The notes: generated by a model from the sequence alone, not told the origin. 64,000 bases of DNA from Desulfovibrio sp. (GCA_031279825.1 JAITHT010000046.1:1-64000), one strand, 5' to 3'. Positions 23,775 to 33,399 are shown, counted from the stretch's first letter. Translations and numbers: made by a program.

Positions 23775-25349
23775 ATGTCCATAGCTATGCCCGAAGCAAA
23801 AAAACGGCCGGTTTTCAGACCCGCGTACGTATTCCTGGCCTTTCTCGCGCTGGCGGGAATGCTCGCCGTGTATTGGCGTAATGCAGGCCAGGCGGATCTT
23901 GCGGGAGAGGTCAACGATTCGGTTATTGCCCTGCATCCCGGAATTTCCGGCATCGTCAGCCGGATAGAGGTTCGGGAAGGGCAACGGGTCGGCAAAGGGC
24001 AGGCGCTTGCGCGTCTTGACGCGAACGCGCAGCGGAAAGTCCTGGCTGAAGAGCGGCAGAAGCTGGCTCAGCTTGAAACGGCGCTGCCTTCTCACTACCT
24101 GCGTCGTCAGGATGGCCGGTTACGGGAAGAAGAAAGCCTGGAGGAACGCCTGCTTCGCCGGCGAAAAGAGGAAGAGGTAGCCGAGCGGCGCCTGCAACAG
24201 GCCGCCGAACACGAAGCGCAAGTCTCCATCCTGTATAACCGGGTTATGCTTGCCGCCCGAGAGAATGCCGCGCAGGAACGCGCCGTTGCCATTGCGGCCC
24301 TTGACGCGGCCAGACAGGCGACCCGGGAGGCCCGGGCGGCCTTTGAGTCCGTGAGTCATGCCCGTTCCGCCATCGCGGCGGAAATGCGCCGGGTTAAAGA
24401 TACGCAGAGAGCCGCCGGTATTGACGGCTTTTCTGCCGAGGTACGCATCAAAAACTACGAGTTGCAGCGTGAGCGGGTTCGCGCCGCGGAGGCCGCGCTT
24501 GACGCCGCTACGATCTACGCCCCGGAAAACGGCATTATTACGGAAATAGCCGCCAAAGAGGGTTCTATGGCCGTTGCCGGCGCGCCCTGCCTGTATATGG
24601 CTTCCCTTGACGCGCCTGTTACCATTGTGGCTCACGCCGAGGATGCTATAGCTAAAAAGTTGCGTCCCGGGCAGCAATGCCGGCTGAGCATTGCCGGAGC
24701 CTCTGATAATCCCTATTACGGGTACATCAGCGGTATTCTTCCCGAAAGCCGGAGGACTTCCGTCTCGGTTTCGCAGGGGGAGGCGGTGCCGGGGCTGCGC
24801 GTACTCATAGCGCTTGCCGATTCTGCCGGGAAAGATCGGGCGGGCATTTCCCAGACAGCGCCGGGCGGTGAGTCTACGCTGTATTTGCTTGGAGGGGCCA
24901 AAGCGGATATCAGCGTGCTTTTGAGAGAGCCCCTGTATACGCCGGCACAGTGGGCGTCCGGAGTTTCCGCCGGTCAAAGGGAGACTGACAAGGATGCGGC
25001 GGGCGCGGCTCCGTCAGCCGGCCTCTCCACCGGCGCGGCACCTGTTTTGAAACAGACGCCGGCGGCCGCTGTCCGGGAGGCTTCTCCTCCTGTCGCGCAG
25101 AGCGTATCCGGGCCGCCGCCGGTTTCCGCCAATCCTGAGGGGAGGGTTCTTCCCCCGGTGTCCCCGCCCGAGGTGAAGACGTCGTCCGGAAGTTCGCAGG
25201 GGCCTCTTGAAAGTACGCTGCCCTTGCCGCAACTGCCTCCTATGCAGCTTCCGGAGCAATTGCCGGGAAACTCCCCGCCGGAACGGCAAAATTCCCCCTC
25301 CTTGGTTACTCCGGAAATACTGGATCGGGAAGCGAACAGCGAACGGTGA
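23775..25349 (+). CDS. HlyD-like membrane-fusion protein with long proline-rich tail
   Basis: The protein is 524 aa. A single N-terminal membrane anchor (YVFLAFLALAGMLAVYW) precedes the first lipoyl half (ALHPGISGIVSRIEVREGQRV). A long alpha-helical coiled region (about 95-250, rich in Arg/Glu/Ala) is followed by the second lipoyl half (ATIYAPENGIITEIAAKEGS) and a beta barrel. Residues about 390-524 are a Pro/Ser/Gly-rich tail with no fold signal. These proteins bridge inner-membrane pumps to the outer membrane. No transporter or TolC gene is adjacent, so its partner is unknown. Confidence 0.82.
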   Translation: MSIAMPEAKKRPVFRPAYVFLAFLALAGMLAVYWRNAGQADLAGEVNDSVIALHPGISGIVSRIEVREGQRVGKGQALARLDANAQRKVLAEERQKLAQLETALPSHYLRRQDGRLREEESLEERLLRRRKEEEVAERRLQQAAEHEAQVSILYNRVMLAARENAAQERAVAIAALDAARQATREARAAFESVSHARSAIAAEMRRVKDTQRAAGIDGFSAEVRIKNYELQRERVRAAEAALDAATIYAPENGIITEIAAKEGSMAVAGAPCLYMASLDAPVTIVAHAEDAIAKKLRPGQQCRLSIAGASDNPYYGYISGILPESRRTSVSVSQGEAVPGLRVLIALADSAGKDRAGISQTAPGGESTLYLLGGAKADISVLLREPLYTPAQWASGVSAGQRETDKDAAGAAPSAGLSTGAAPVLKQTPAAAVREASPPVAQSVSGPPPVSANPEGRVLPPVSPPEVKTSSGSSQGPLESTLPLPQLPPMQLPEQLPGNSPPERQNSPSLVTPEILDREANSER

Positions 25350-25399
25350 GCCGTAAGGAGACAAGCGGATCAGAGTAAAAAACGCCGCATCGTTATCGT

Positions 25400-25458
25400 T
25401 AGAGCATTTTCACTTTGAAAATGCTCTGGCAACCGAACTAGAAGTGAAAATGCTCTTA
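25400..25458 (+). repeat. Family R inverted-repeat element, internally deleted copy
   Basis: TAGAGCATTTTCACTTTGAA with its hairpin partner and GGCAACCG is joined directly to a right-end-like TAGAAGTGAAAATGCTCTTA. The middle is missing. It separates the convergent HlyD and TauE genes and could act as a terminator hairpin. Confidence 0.6.
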
Positions 25459-26364
25459 ACGAAAGTACTCGACGGCGTATTTGACGGCGGTGGCGGAAAT
25501 AACGAGGCCGAGCATCCATTTGATGAGGGTGGGGGAGACGAATTTCTGGCAACGCGCGCCCAGATACATGCCGGCCATGCCGCCTGTGCCGAAGAGCAGA
25601 CCGAGGGTCCAGTCGGGAGATATGGACTGCTCCGGGAAAAACGGGGCAATGGCCATATAGAAACTTACCCCCGCCACGGAGGTCAGAAAGGTGCCCATAA
25701 GGGTCGAGCCGCTGATGGTATGCACGGGCAGACGGAACCATGATACGAAGAAGGGCGCGATAATGGCGCCGCCGCCGATGCCGTAGGTGCCGCCCACGAT
25801 ACCCACGATAAAGCTCAGCAGCGATATGCCGATGGTCGGGCAACTGTATATTTCGCCCTGAAAGCTGTAACTGATGCGGCGCAGGGAAAATTCCTTTACG
25901 TCAACGACAAAGTCCGTCCGATCGCCGGCGGAACTTTTGGAAGCGCCGGCGGCTTTGCCCGCCGGCTTTTTTTGCAGCAGATCCTTGATCAATCTGCCGC
26001 CTATATAGAACAGGACGCCGGCGGCGAACAGCTTGAAGGTTCTGGGGTCAGGCAGCCAGAGCACGCGGACGAAAGCCCCGATGAACACGCCGGGCAAGGT
26101 GCCGGCCGCGACGGTGAGGGCCAGAGGCCAGACCATGCGTTTTTCTTTGATATAGCGGTACACCCCGCTGGGAATGGCCACGACGTTGAAAAACTGATTG
26201 GTGGCGCTCACCGAGGGGCGAGTGTAGCCGAGTACGGACATTTGAAAGGGCAGAAGCAGAAAGGCTCCGGAGATGCCGCCCATGGAGGCGAGAAACGACA
26301 CGCCAAAGGCCGCCAGCGGAGGGATGAACGGAGAGACTTCGATTCCGGCTTCGGGAAAAAGCAT
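25456..26364 (-). CDS. TauE/SafE-family sulfite/anion exporter
   Basis: The protein is 302 aa with about eight membrane segments and the internal duplication of the family: PLAAFGVSFLASMGGISGAFLLLP in the first half and LLSFIVGIVGGTYGIGGGAIIAP in the second. A charged cytoplasmic loop with three near-consecutive Lys (LLQKKPAGKAAGASK) divides the halves. TauE/SafE proteins export sulfite, sulfoacetate or related anions, which would suit a sulfur-reducing organism. Start: ATG 26364, since the in-frame TTG 26406 falls in a repeated promoter region. It is convergent with the HlyD gene. Confidence 0.8.
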   Translation of the reverse strand: MLFPEAGIEVSPFIPPLAAFGVSFLASMGGISGAFLLLPFQMSVLGYTRPSVSATNQFFNVVAIPSGVYRYIKEKRMVWPLALTVAAGTLPGVFIGAFVRVLWLPDPRTFKLFAAGVLFYIGGRLIKDLLQKKPAGKAAGASKSSAGDRTDFVVDVKEFSLRRISYSFQGEIYSCPTIGISLLSFIVGIVGGTYGIGGGAIIAPFFVSWFRLPVHTISGSTLMGTFLTSVAGVSFYMAIAPFFPEQSISPDWTLGLLFGTGGMAGMYLGARCQKFVSPTLIKWMLGLVISATAVKYAVEYFR

Positions 26365-26387
26365 GACAGAGCTCGTGATAGTTGAGG

Positions 26388-26430
26388 ATATATACCACCC
26401 GGACAATTTATATATACCACCCGGACAATT
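26388..26430. repeat. Two tandem 21-base repeats at the tauE promoter
   Basis: ATATATACCACCCGGACAATT occurs at 26388-26408 and 26410-26430, identical and 22 bases apart (two helical turns). They cover the transcript start and the leader downstream of the -10 box of the tauE promoter. This is a typical place for a repressor. Confidence 0.6.
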
Positions 26431-26455
26431 ATAAACGCGCCGCGATATCCGTCAA
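26428..26455 (-). promoter_or_regulatory. Promoter of the TauE-family gene
   Basis: On the minus strand TTGACG (26450-26455), 16 bases, TATAAT (26428-26433). It lies within the last codons of nrnA, so tauE can be transcribed independently of the upstream operon. Confidence 0.6.
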
Positions 26456-27427
26456 TACTTTTTTCGCCGCGGCCTCCGGCGGCAGGGCAAGCTCCGCCCC
26501 GGCGGCGGCCGCATGGCCGCCGCCGCCGTACAGGGCGGCTATGGCGTTGACGTTGACGTCCCCCACGGACCGCAGACTGATCTTGCAGCGGGAGGGAGAG
26601 TCTTCCCTGACGAGGAGGCCTACGCGCACTCCGCGCAAACGGCGCAGCCAGGAGGCAAAGCCGTCCAGATCGGCCCTGGTCAGGCCAGACTCGTCCAAAT
26701 AGCGTTTGGGGATGAGGCTGCAGGCGACGGCTCCATCGGCATGCAGGCGTATTTCCGTCATCAGCCTGCCCCAAAGGCGCATTTTGGCTATATTCCAGGT
26801 ATTTTCGTATTTTGCGGTGAAAGTCGCGATGTCAAACCCTCCGGCGGCGAGGCGCGCGGCCAGGGCAAGGGTGTCGGAAGAGGTGTTGGCAAAGGAAAAG
26901 TTGCCCGTATCCGAGACCAGGGCAAGGTAGACGGCTTCGGCGAGATCTCCGGTGAGAGGGATACCCATATGCTCGGCCAGAAGCCCGACGAGTTCACCCG
27001 TGGAAGAGCGCGAGGCCTCCACCCAGTTGAGATCTCCAAAGCCGCCGTTACTGAGGTGATGATCGATGGTGACGAACGTAATGCCTTGCCAGTCCCCATC
27101 CGGTAATCCTCTTGCCTTGAGCTTGATTCTCAGATCCGGCTCGGTGCGGCTGATATCTCCGCAATCGGCCAGCAACAGCAGATCCGGCGTCCAGGCGCCG
27201 AGTTCGCGCAGCGATTGTACGCAAGGCGCGGGCAGAGACAGCCAGGCGAACGCGGTGGGCAGGCCTTCGCCAAGCAGAATGCGCACATCCGCTCCACGGC
27301 GGAGAGCGATATGGGCCAGAGCGGCCGCCGAGCCAACGGCGTCGCCGTCGGGGTTGACATGGGTAGCCACGAGTGCCCGTTCGGCTCGAGAAATGGCTTC
27401 GTTCAGAGAATCCTGAATAATGCGCAT
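26429..27427 (-). CDS. nrnA: DHH-family oligoribonuclease/pAp phosphatase NrnA
   Basis: The protein is 332 aa. The DHH domain shows HVNPDGDAVGS, LLADCGD, TIDHHLSNGGFGD and VSDTGNFSFANTS with the expected Asp/His metal ligands. The C-terminal DHHA1 domain ends in LYGGGGHAAAAGAEL. The family degrades short RNA (nanoRNA) and 3'-phosphoadenosine 5'-phosphate, the latter relevant where sulfate is activated. It is 46 bases after the DUF503 gene on the same strand and belongs to the nusA-infB gene group. Confidence 0.9.
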   Translation of the reverse strand: MRIIQDSLNEAISRAERALVATHVNPDGDAVGSAAALAHIALRRGADVRILLGEGLPTAFAWLSLPAPCVQSLRELGAWTPDLLLLADCGDISRTEPDLRIKLKARGLPDGDWQGITFVTIDHHLSNGGFGDLNWVEASRSSTGELVGLLAEHMGIPLTGDLAEAVYLALVSDTGNFSFANTSSDTLALAARLAAGGFDIATFTAKYENTWNIAKMRLWGRLMTEIRLHADGAVACSLIPKRYLDESGLTRADLDGFASWLRRLRGVRVGLLVREDSPSRCKISLRSVGDVNVNAIAALYGGGGHAAAAGAELALPPEAAAKKVLTDIAARL

Positions 27428-27473
27428 ACAGCACGCCGCTGTCGCCGGAGGAGGCGGTCACGTAAAGGGTGGA

Positions 27474-27770
27474 TCAGGGCAAGTCTTCGCCTTGGATGGA
27501 TATTTCGCCGTATACCATGTCTTCCGGACAGATTGCCTCCAGCATGGAAAGACACTTTGTCAGGCGGCTTTCAAGGTGACGCCTGTCATTGCTTACGGAG
27601 ACGACGGCCAGGCAGAGGCGGTCCATGTCGTTTTCACTGTTCACTTCGGCTATGCTCACGTTAAATTTGGCGCGCGCCTTCTGTTTGACGCTGTTGGCCA
27701 CGCGCCGTTTATCCTTGAGGGACTCATTGTCGTACAGGCGGAATTCCACGCCGAGAATGCCGATGAACAT
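27474..27770 (-). CDS. DUF503 (YlxP-like) protein
   Basis: The protein is 98 aa, one domain: MFIGILGVEFRLYDNESLKD with KRRVANSVKQKARAKFNVSI and the later LAVVSVSNDRRHLES. DUF503 proteins usually sit between infB and rbfA and are linked to ribosome assembly only by location. Here it follows infB by about 40 bases, and nrnA follows directly. No Shine-Dalgarno sequence is obvious, which suggests coupling to infB. Confidence 0.85.
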   Translation of the reverse strand: MFIGILGVEFRLYDNESLKDKRRVANSVKQKARAKFNVSIAEVNSENDMDRLCLAVVSVSNDRRHLESRLTKCLSMLEAICPEDMVYGEISIQGEDLP

Positions 27771-27811
27771 AGCGCGGGCGATTGCAGGCTAAGCGTCCTT
27801 GCAGGGCATTG

Positions 27812-30800
27812 TCACAATGTTGCCGCTTCTTCGACGATTTCGAAAACTTCAATGACGTCGCCGGCTTTGACGTCATTATAATTATCCAGGCCGATGCCGC
27901 ATTCGTAGCCCTTGGCCACTTCGCGCACGTCATCCTTGAAGCGGCGCAGGGAGGCGATCCTGCCGGTATGCACCACAATGCCGTCGCGGAGCAGGCGAAC
28001 ATGCGCGCCGCGAACCGCTTTGCCGTCGGATACGTGGCAGCCCGCCACCTGCCCCGCCTTGGGCACGGAGAATATTTCGCGCACCTCGGCGTTGCCCAGA
28101 AGAAGCTCGCGCGATACCGGGGCGAGCATGCCCTCCATGGCGTTTTTTATTTCTTCCACGAGTTTGTAAATAATATCGTAGAAGCGTATATCCACCTTTT
28201 CCTGTTCGGCCAACTCTTTCGCCTTGATTGACGGGCGCACGTTAAAGCCGATGATGATGGCGCCCGAAGCCGTGGCCAGCAAGACATCCGATTCGGAAAT
28301 GCCCCCGGTGCCGCCGTGAATGACGTTGATGCGGACTTTGTCGGTGGACAGCTTGTTCAAAGCGTCGGTAATGGCTTCCAGCGATCCTCGCACGTCCGCC
28401 TTGACGACCAGATTGAGAACCGCGGCCTCCACGCTGTCTGCCTTACGGGCCAGGAAGGTTTCCAGGGTAATCCTGGATTCTTTGGCCAGTTCCCGTTCCC
28501 GTTGCTTGAGAGCCCGGGATTCGGCTATACGGCGTGCCGTTTTTTCATCCGCGATACAGATGAACTCTTCGCCGGCTTCAGGTACACCTTCAAATCCCTG
28601 AACTTCCACAGGCATGGACGGGCAGGCATCTTTGAGTTTTTTCCCTTGATCGCTGAACATGGCGCGTACCCTGCCGGAATGGACGCCGCAGACAAACGAG
28701 TCGCCAAGGCGCAGGGTTCCCTGTTGGATAAGGACGGTGCCGAGGGAGCCTCGGCCCTTATCCAGCTTCGCTTCAATGATATGGCCCACTGCGGAGCGTT
28801 TGGGATTGGCCTTCAACTCCAGTATTTCCGCCTGCAAGGCCAGCAATTCCAGAAGATCGTCAAGCCCCGTACGGGTTTTCGCGGATACGTAGCTGAAGGT
28901 GGTTTCTCCTCCCCAGTCTTCAGCCACAAGGCCTTGTTCGGCAAGTTCCCGTTTGACGCGATCCGGATTAGCCGCTTCTTTGTCCATTTTGTTTACCGCC
29001 ACCATGATAGGCACGCCGGCGGCGCGGGCATGGTTGATAGCCTCTTTGGTCTGTTCCATGACGCCGTCATCGGCGGCCACTACCAGAACAACGATATCCG
29101 TGACTTCCGCCCCGCGCGCGCGCATGGCGGTAAACGCCTCGTGGCCGGGAGTGTCGAGAAAGACGATTTCGCCTTTTTTCGTTTTTACATGGTACGCGCC
29201 GATATGCTGGGTAATGCCTCCTGCTTCGCCCGATACCACTGATGATTTGCGGATGGCGTCCAGCAGCGAAGTCTTGCCGTGGTCAACGTGGCCCATAATG
29301 GTCACTACCGGAGGACGGGTGATGAAGTCTTCAGGCTTCTCCTCTTTTTGCTCCTGCTGGGCATCAATGAGATCCTGTTCTGAAAATCCCGTTTTTTCAA
29401 TTTCATAGCCGAATTCACCGGCCACCAGAATCGCGGTGTCGATATCCAGGGATTGGTTAATGGTGGCCATGACGCCGAGATTGAAAAGCACCTTGATGAT
29501 CTCTCCGGATTTAAGCGCCATTTGATGGGCGAGATCCGACACGCGAATAAATTCATCCACCTTGATTTTTCGTTTAACCGCCTTTAGCGGCTGAGTGCCG
29601 CCCACAGGCTGCTGTTCGCGCGATTTGCGCGGCTTCATCCGGCGGTTGGCCGCTTTGCCCCAGGCCACATCCTCCTCGCTCCCTTTTTCCCGATGGTCGA
29701 TAAACTCCACGGTACGTCTGCCCTTTTGCCGTTTTTTACGGCCTTGTTCGCCTTCCGGCGTAAGCGGGGCAAATCCTCCGCCGCCGGGTGCGCCGCTTGG
29801 CGGCCTGGGCATAAATCCGCCCTGCCTGCCGGAAGAAGAGGGAGCGGGACGGCTTCCGCCCGGGCGTTGCCCGGGCGCGCCGCTTTCCGGCCTGGCAAGG
29901 CCGGGACGGCCGTCGCTTTTCTCTCCTCCCGGACGGGGACGATGCGCCGCGGGCCGCTGTCTGTCCTGAACATAGGCTCTCGGGCGATCAGCCGTTTGCC
30001 GAGGATTAGGGAGGGAAATGACGCGTACCTGAGAAGCCTGCCTGCCTTCGTCATCACTTCCTTGTCCGCTTTCTCCATGATCCGCGCGCGCGGACAGGGC
30101 GGGCGCGGAAGAGAGCGCCATGCCGTCGGCTCCGCGTTCCGGTTCGGCGGAAAAGGCCGCCGGGTGAACGACGCGGGCGGATTTTTTGGGAGAGAGGGGG
30201 GCATGTTCCTGCGCTTCTTCCACAACGGGAGCGTCACGCTGCATCGTAGCCTCGCCCTGATCCGAAATGGGGGCTTCCGGCGGAGACGCGGCATCAGGGA
30301 GTGTTTTTCGGGAGACGGTAGCGGGATAGCGCACGATTCGGGCCATTACCGGAGAAGGCGTTTTGCTTGCCTCGTCAGGGAGCGTCGTGTTTTCCGCTAC
30401 GGGCTGGATTACCACTTGTCCTTCCGCAGGGGCTTCGGCTGCCGTCGCGGGGTCTTCTTTTTTCGCCGTTTCGGCGGGGAAGTCGCGAACGGGATTGACT
30501 TGTCGGGCGGGCGGGGGAGAGGCTTCAGGGGGAGCGTCAGCCAAGGGAGGCTGTACCGGCGCGGATGCGGGGGATTGTTCCGGCGTTTGCGCGCTTTCCA
30601 CTTCTTTGCGCCTGCGGCGGACGATTACCTCCTGCCTGTCTGTCCCGACGCCGGGAGAGAAGTGCTCGCGCAGTCGCGAGGCTTCCGCATCAAAAAGACT
30701 GCTGGCAGCGACTTTTGCGGCGGTGATGCCCAGATCTTTAGCCGCGGCAAGAACCTCCCTGGGCGAAAGGCCAAGGTCAACGGCCAGATCCTTCACTTTT

Positions 30801-30817
30801 TTCTTCTCGTCGCTCAT
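27812..30817 (-). CDS. infB: Translation initiation factor IF-2
   Basis: The protein is 1001 aa. The IF2 N-terminal domain (about 5-55: [20 protein letters not shown]) is followed by a long Pro/Arg/Gly-rich linker (about 60-400) and a second N domain (about 410-460). The GTPase has G1 [22 protein letters not shown] and NKMDKE. The C domains end near [14 protein letters not shown]-2 places initiator tRNA on the 30S subunit and joins subunits. The ATG at 30817 overlaps the ylxR stop (ATGA), with AGGAAA upstream. Confidence 0.97.
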   Translation of the reverse strand: MSDEKKKVKDLAVDLGLSPREVLAAAKDLGITAAKVAASSLFDAEASRLREHFSPGVGTDRQEVIVRRRRKEVESAQTPEQSPASAPVQPPLADAPPEASPPPARQVNPVRDFPAETAKKEDPATAAEAPAEGQVVIQPVAENTTLPDEASKTPSPVMARIVRYPATVSRKTLPDAASPPEAPISDQGEATMQRDAPVVEEAQEHAPLSPKKSARVVHPAAFSAEPERGADGMALSSAPALSARADHGESGQGSDDEGRQASQVRVISLPNPRQTADRPRAYVQDRQRPAAHRPRPGGEKSDGRPGLARPESGAPGQRPGGSRPAPSSSGRQGGFMPRPPSGAPGGGGFAPLTPEGEQGRKKRQKGRRTVEFIDHREKGSEEDVAWGKAANRRMKPRKSREQQPVGGTQPLKAVKRKIKVDEFIRVSDLAHQMALKSGEIIKVLFNLGVMATINQSLDIDTAILVAGEFGYEIEKTGFSEQDLIDAQQEQKEEKPEDFITRPPVVTIMGHVDHGKTSLLDAIRKSSVVSGEAGGITQHIGAYHVKTKKGEIVFLDTPGHEAFTAMRARGAEVTDIVVLVVAADDGVMEQTKEAINHARAAGVPIMVAVNKMDKEAANPDRVKRELAEQGLVAEDWGGETTFSYVSAKTRTGLDDLLELLALQAEILELKANPKRSAVGHIIEAKLDKGRGSLGTVLIQQGTLRLGDSFVCGVHSGRVRAMFSDQGKKLKDACPSMPVEVQGFEGVPEAGEEFICIADEKTARRIAESRALKQRERELAKESRITLETFLARKADSVEAAVLNLVVKADVRGSLEAITDALNKLSTDKVRINVIHGGTGGISESDVLLATASGAIIIGFNVRPSIKAKELAEQEKVDIRFYDIIYKLVEEIKNAMEGMLAPVSRELLLGNAEVREIFSVPKAGQVAGCHVSDGKAVRGAHVRLLRDGIVVHTGRIASLRRFKDDVREVAKGYECGIGLDNYNDVKAGDVIEVFEIVEEAATL

Positions 30818-31056
30818 ATTTCCTGCCCCTTTGTTTTCCTTTGAGTCCATCGGCGTGAAAAAGCTTCCCGGCACTGGGGCTGTCCGCAGAGATACATCCC
30901 TCTGCCGGGGGCTTTCTGCTTGAGATCCGGCAAGGGGAGCATCCCTTCCGGCGCTCGGGTGAATCTCGTAAGCGCCTTTTTAGGCGCGCGCTGTCGGCAA
31001 ATCGTGCACATACGCATAGGAACGTGTTTGGTTGTACGCGCCATGGTTGTCGTCAT
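30814..31056 (-). CDS. ylxR: YlxR-family (DUF448) RNA-binding protein
   Basis: The protein is 80 aa. The family pattern is clear: [19 protein letters not shown] with two Cys and a [16 protein letters not shown] Cys pair, giving a possible metal site. YlxR proteins lie between nusA and infB and bind RNA or nucleoid components. The start is the ATG 31056 overlapping the nusA stop (ATGA); a second ATG at 31044 is possible. It is translationally coupled on both sides. Confidence 0.9.
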   Translation of the reverse strand: MTTTMARTTKHVPMRMCTICRQRAPKKALTRFTRAPEGMLPLPDLKQKAPGRGMYLCGQPQCREAFSRRWTQRKTKGQEI

Positions 31057-32363
31057 TCCTGTTCCGTTTGCGCGGGGGTGTCGTCGTTGGCGCCAGACAG
31101 GGAGGGCGCGGTTTCGTCATCGCTATGCTTGGGGCTGAGAAAATTAATGGCCGTGCGCACATCGGCGATTTTTTCCGCCGTGATGCCGGGAATCGTCAGC
31201 AGGTCTTCGTCGCCTGCCGTACGGATGCTTTCTATGGAAGTAAAGCCGGTGGCAATGAAATTTTCCAGAGGAATTTCAGCCACGCTGGCCAACTGCTCGA
31301 GTCCCTGTCCGATGGCGTTGGCCTCGTTATAGCGGGTTTCCGTGTAGATATCGATTTTCCATCCGAGAAGCTTCGCGGCCAGCTTGACGTTTTGCCCTTT
31401 GCGCCCGATAGCGTTGGTAAGCTGATCGTCAGGCACGATGACTTCAAGCAGGTTTTCACTTTCATCCACGACAATGCGGGAAATGATGGCCGGGGATAGG
31501 GCGTTTCTGGCATATGTGGCGATATCTTGACTCCAGACGACTATGTCGATGCGCTCGCCGCGCAATTCCTGCACGATATTCTGGATGCGCGATCCGCGCA
31601 CTCCGACGCAGGCGCCCACCGGGTCCACGTCCCGATCCCGGCTCAAAACCGCCACCTTAGCCCGGCTGCCGGGATCGCGGGCTACTCCCATGATCTGGAC
31701 GACGGCGTCATCCACTTCCGGCACTTCGCGGCGGAAAAGAGCGGCCATGTAATCGCGGTGAGAACGCGACACGATGACGTGGGGGCCGCGTCCTTCCCGG
31801 CGTACTTCCACCAGCAGAGCCTGGATGCGATCTCCCCGTTTATAGTGCTCGCGGGGGATTTGTTCTTCTTTCGGCAGCAACGCCTCCGTACGGCCCAGGT
31901 TAATCACCCAGCCCGTCTTGTCGCGGCGTTGGATGATGCCGGATACGATTTCATTAATACGATCTTTATATTCGTCATAAATGACACTCTGTTCCGCGTC
32001 GCGCATGCGCTGGATAATAACCTGCTTGGCCGACTGGGCGGCGATGCGGCCCAAGTCCTCCACCCGCAGGCGGAAACCCACTTCATCGTCAAACTGTACG
32101 CTGGGATCGTGTTTTCTGGCCTCCTCAAGGGAGATTTGGGAAGCTTCATTTTCTATGTCTTCGTCAGCCACGACAATTTTAAATTGAAAGACATCCATTT
32201 CGCCGGTCTCTTCATTAAAGGAGACCTCCACATCCATACCCTCGCCGTATTTACGGACAACAGAGGTGCGTACGGCATCTTCCAGGGTTTCAATCAGCAT
32301 GGCTCGGTCAAGCCCCTTATCTTTGCTGATCTGCTCTATGGCTTTTTTAAGCTCCAGGCTCAT
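31053..32363 (-). CDS. nusA: Transcription termination/antitermination factor NusA
   Basis: The protein is 436 aa. The N-terminal RNA-polymerase-binding domain (MSLELKKAIEQISKDKGLDR) is followed by S1, then KH1 and KH2 (VGACVGVRGSRIQNIVQEL and NAIGRKGQNVKLAAKLLG). A short helical C-terminal repeat (LLTIPGITAEKIADV) and an acidic tail follow. NusA modulates pausing and termination and may control its own operon through the rimP leader. ATG 32363 is nine bases after GGAGGAG. Confidence 0.96.
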   Translation of the reverse strand: MSLELKKAIEQISKDKGLDRAMLIETLEDAVRTSVVRKYGEGMDVEVSFNEETGEMDVFQFKIVVADEDIENEASQISLEEARKHDPSVQFDDEVGFRLRVEDLGRIAAQSAKQVIIQRMRDAEQSVIYDEYKDRINEIVSGIIQRRDKTGWVINLGRTEALLPKEEQIPREHYKRGDRIQALLVEVRREGRGPHVIVSRSHRDYMAALFRREVPEVDDAVVQIMGVARDPGSRAKVAVLSRDRDVDPVGACVGVRGSRIQNIVQELRGERIDIVVWSQDIATYARNALSPAIISRIVVDESENLLEVIVPDDQLTNAIGRKGQNVKLAAKLLGWKIDIYTETRYNEANAIGQGLEQLASVAEIPLENFIATGFTSIESIRTAGDEDLLTIPGITAEKIADVRTAINFLSPKHSDDETAPSLSGANDDTPAQTEQE

Positions 32364-32408
32364 GGGAGATTCTCCTCCAATCATTACACAGCGGCGTTGC
32401 TGTTTTCT

Positions 32409-33077
32409 TTATTCAGAAGCGTGCGCGTTGGCGTTTTGTTGCCGGGAATTCTTTTTGCCCGCCGACTTGCCCGGTAGCGTCCGTTCCGGAATGCAGTGGA
32501 TTTGCGTGGCTTTTTTGACGTCGGCAAAGGCAAAGGCGATAATAGGCTCGTCATCGCCCGGCCGGGCCATAGCATCAGCCTTCAGAAAAAACAGGGCGTC
32601 GTGGGGTTTGTCCTTGGGGGCGCTTTGCGCTGAAGAATGTAAAAGGTTTTGTCCGGCAATCTCAGGCGGGTTTTCCTCTTCGTTCCGAGAGAGGAACGCG
32701 GGAACTTCTTGCAGCAGACCGCGGAATTTTTTTCTGCCGGGCCAGGCCGCCTGCGGTCGATGCAGCGTGATTTCCACCTTCTGTCCCAATGCGCGCGCAA
32801 GTTGCTCCGCAGAGAAGAATGTTCGTTCCAATCCGGGAGACGAGACTTCCAGCACATAGGCACCGGGGATACAGTCCTCCACATCCAGGCTTGCGCTGAG
32901 GAGACGGGAGAGTTCCGCGCATTGTTCTATGGAGACGCCGTTTTCATTTTCCACAAAGACGCGCACAATGCTGCGTCCGCCAAAGGCCAGTTCAATTCCC
33001 CAAAGTTCGAGGCCAAGGGAGGCGGTCAGAGGGGCGGTCATATCGGCAAGGGCGGCGGTCAGCGTGGAGTGATCCAT
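32409..33077 (-). CDS. rimP: Ribosome maturation factor RimP
   Basis: The protein is 222 aa, about 70 longer than typical RimP. The conserved part has LGLELWGIELAFGGRSIVRVF, SIEQCAELSRLLSASLDVED and YVLEVSSPGLERTF. Later residues (about 125-222) contain a longer, charged C-terminal domain. RimP assists 30S maturation. ATG 33077 is used because the sequence before it is terminator and leader DNA; a TTG 27 bases earlier lies in the U-tract region. No good Shine-Dalgarno sequence is visible. Confidence 0.88.
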   Translation of the reverse strand: MDHSTLTAALADMTAPLTASLGLELWGIELAFGGRSIVRVFVENENGVSIEQCAELSRLLSASLDVEDCIPGAYVLEVSSPGLERTFFSAEQLARALGQKVEITLHRPQAAWPGRKKFRGLLQEVPAFLSRNEEENPPEIAGQNLLHSSAQSAPKDKPHDALFFLKADAMARPGDDEPIIAFAFADVKKATQIHCIPERTLPGKSAGKKNSRQQNANAHASE

Positions 33078-33102
33078 CGTTTTACGGCTGGGTAAAAAGA
33101 AC

Positions 33103-33130
33103 AAAAAAAAGGGAGGCCGTCAGGGCCACC
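33103..33130 (-). terminator. Terminator-like hairpin in the rimP leader
   Basis: On the minus strand GGTGGCC (33124-33130) and GGCCTCC (33112-33118) with a five-base loop are followed by eight T (33103-33110). It sits between the promoter at 33234-33262 and the rimP start, so it is a candidate attenuator for the rimP-nusA-infB operon. Confidence 0.65.
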
Positions 33131-33233
33131 CTAATGAACCGCGACAGGTTCCCAGGATGATGGGATAAAACGCCGGCGGCGCGAAATCGGCATGCATGCG
33201 ACCGCGCAGCACTTTATCCCGCTGAGTTGCAGG

Positions 33234-33262
33234 CTTCTAGCATCGCCGTTCGCATTTGTCAA
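33234..33262 (-). promoter_or_regulatory. Promoter of the rimP-nusA-infB operon
   Basis: On the minus strand TTGACA (33257-33262), 17 bases, TAGAAG (33234-33239). The transcript would start near 33228 and carry a 150-base leader. The leader contains the complementary pair GGGATAAA (about 33213) and TTTATCCC (about 33164) and the terminator-like hairpin. Confidence 0.65.
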
Positions 33263-33399
33263 GCGCTTTTTGCGCGCCGCCGCCACGTCTGCCCTGGTTT
33301 GGCGAAACGCGTTTTCGTCGCGCGCGCCGAGGGGAGATATGCAATGCGACAACGCCGCGGGCGAGTTTCTCCCGGGGTGACGGGCGCGGTCCGGACGAT

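Noticed and set aside
26388-26430. Tandem repeats considered as a CRISPR remnant
   Set aside because: Only two units with a one-base gap and no spacer; they fit operator repeats at a promoter.
29693-30844. 383-codon plus-strand frame opposite infB
   Set aside because: Arises from the GC-rich low-complexity linker of IF-2; Arg/Gly/Phe-rich shadow.
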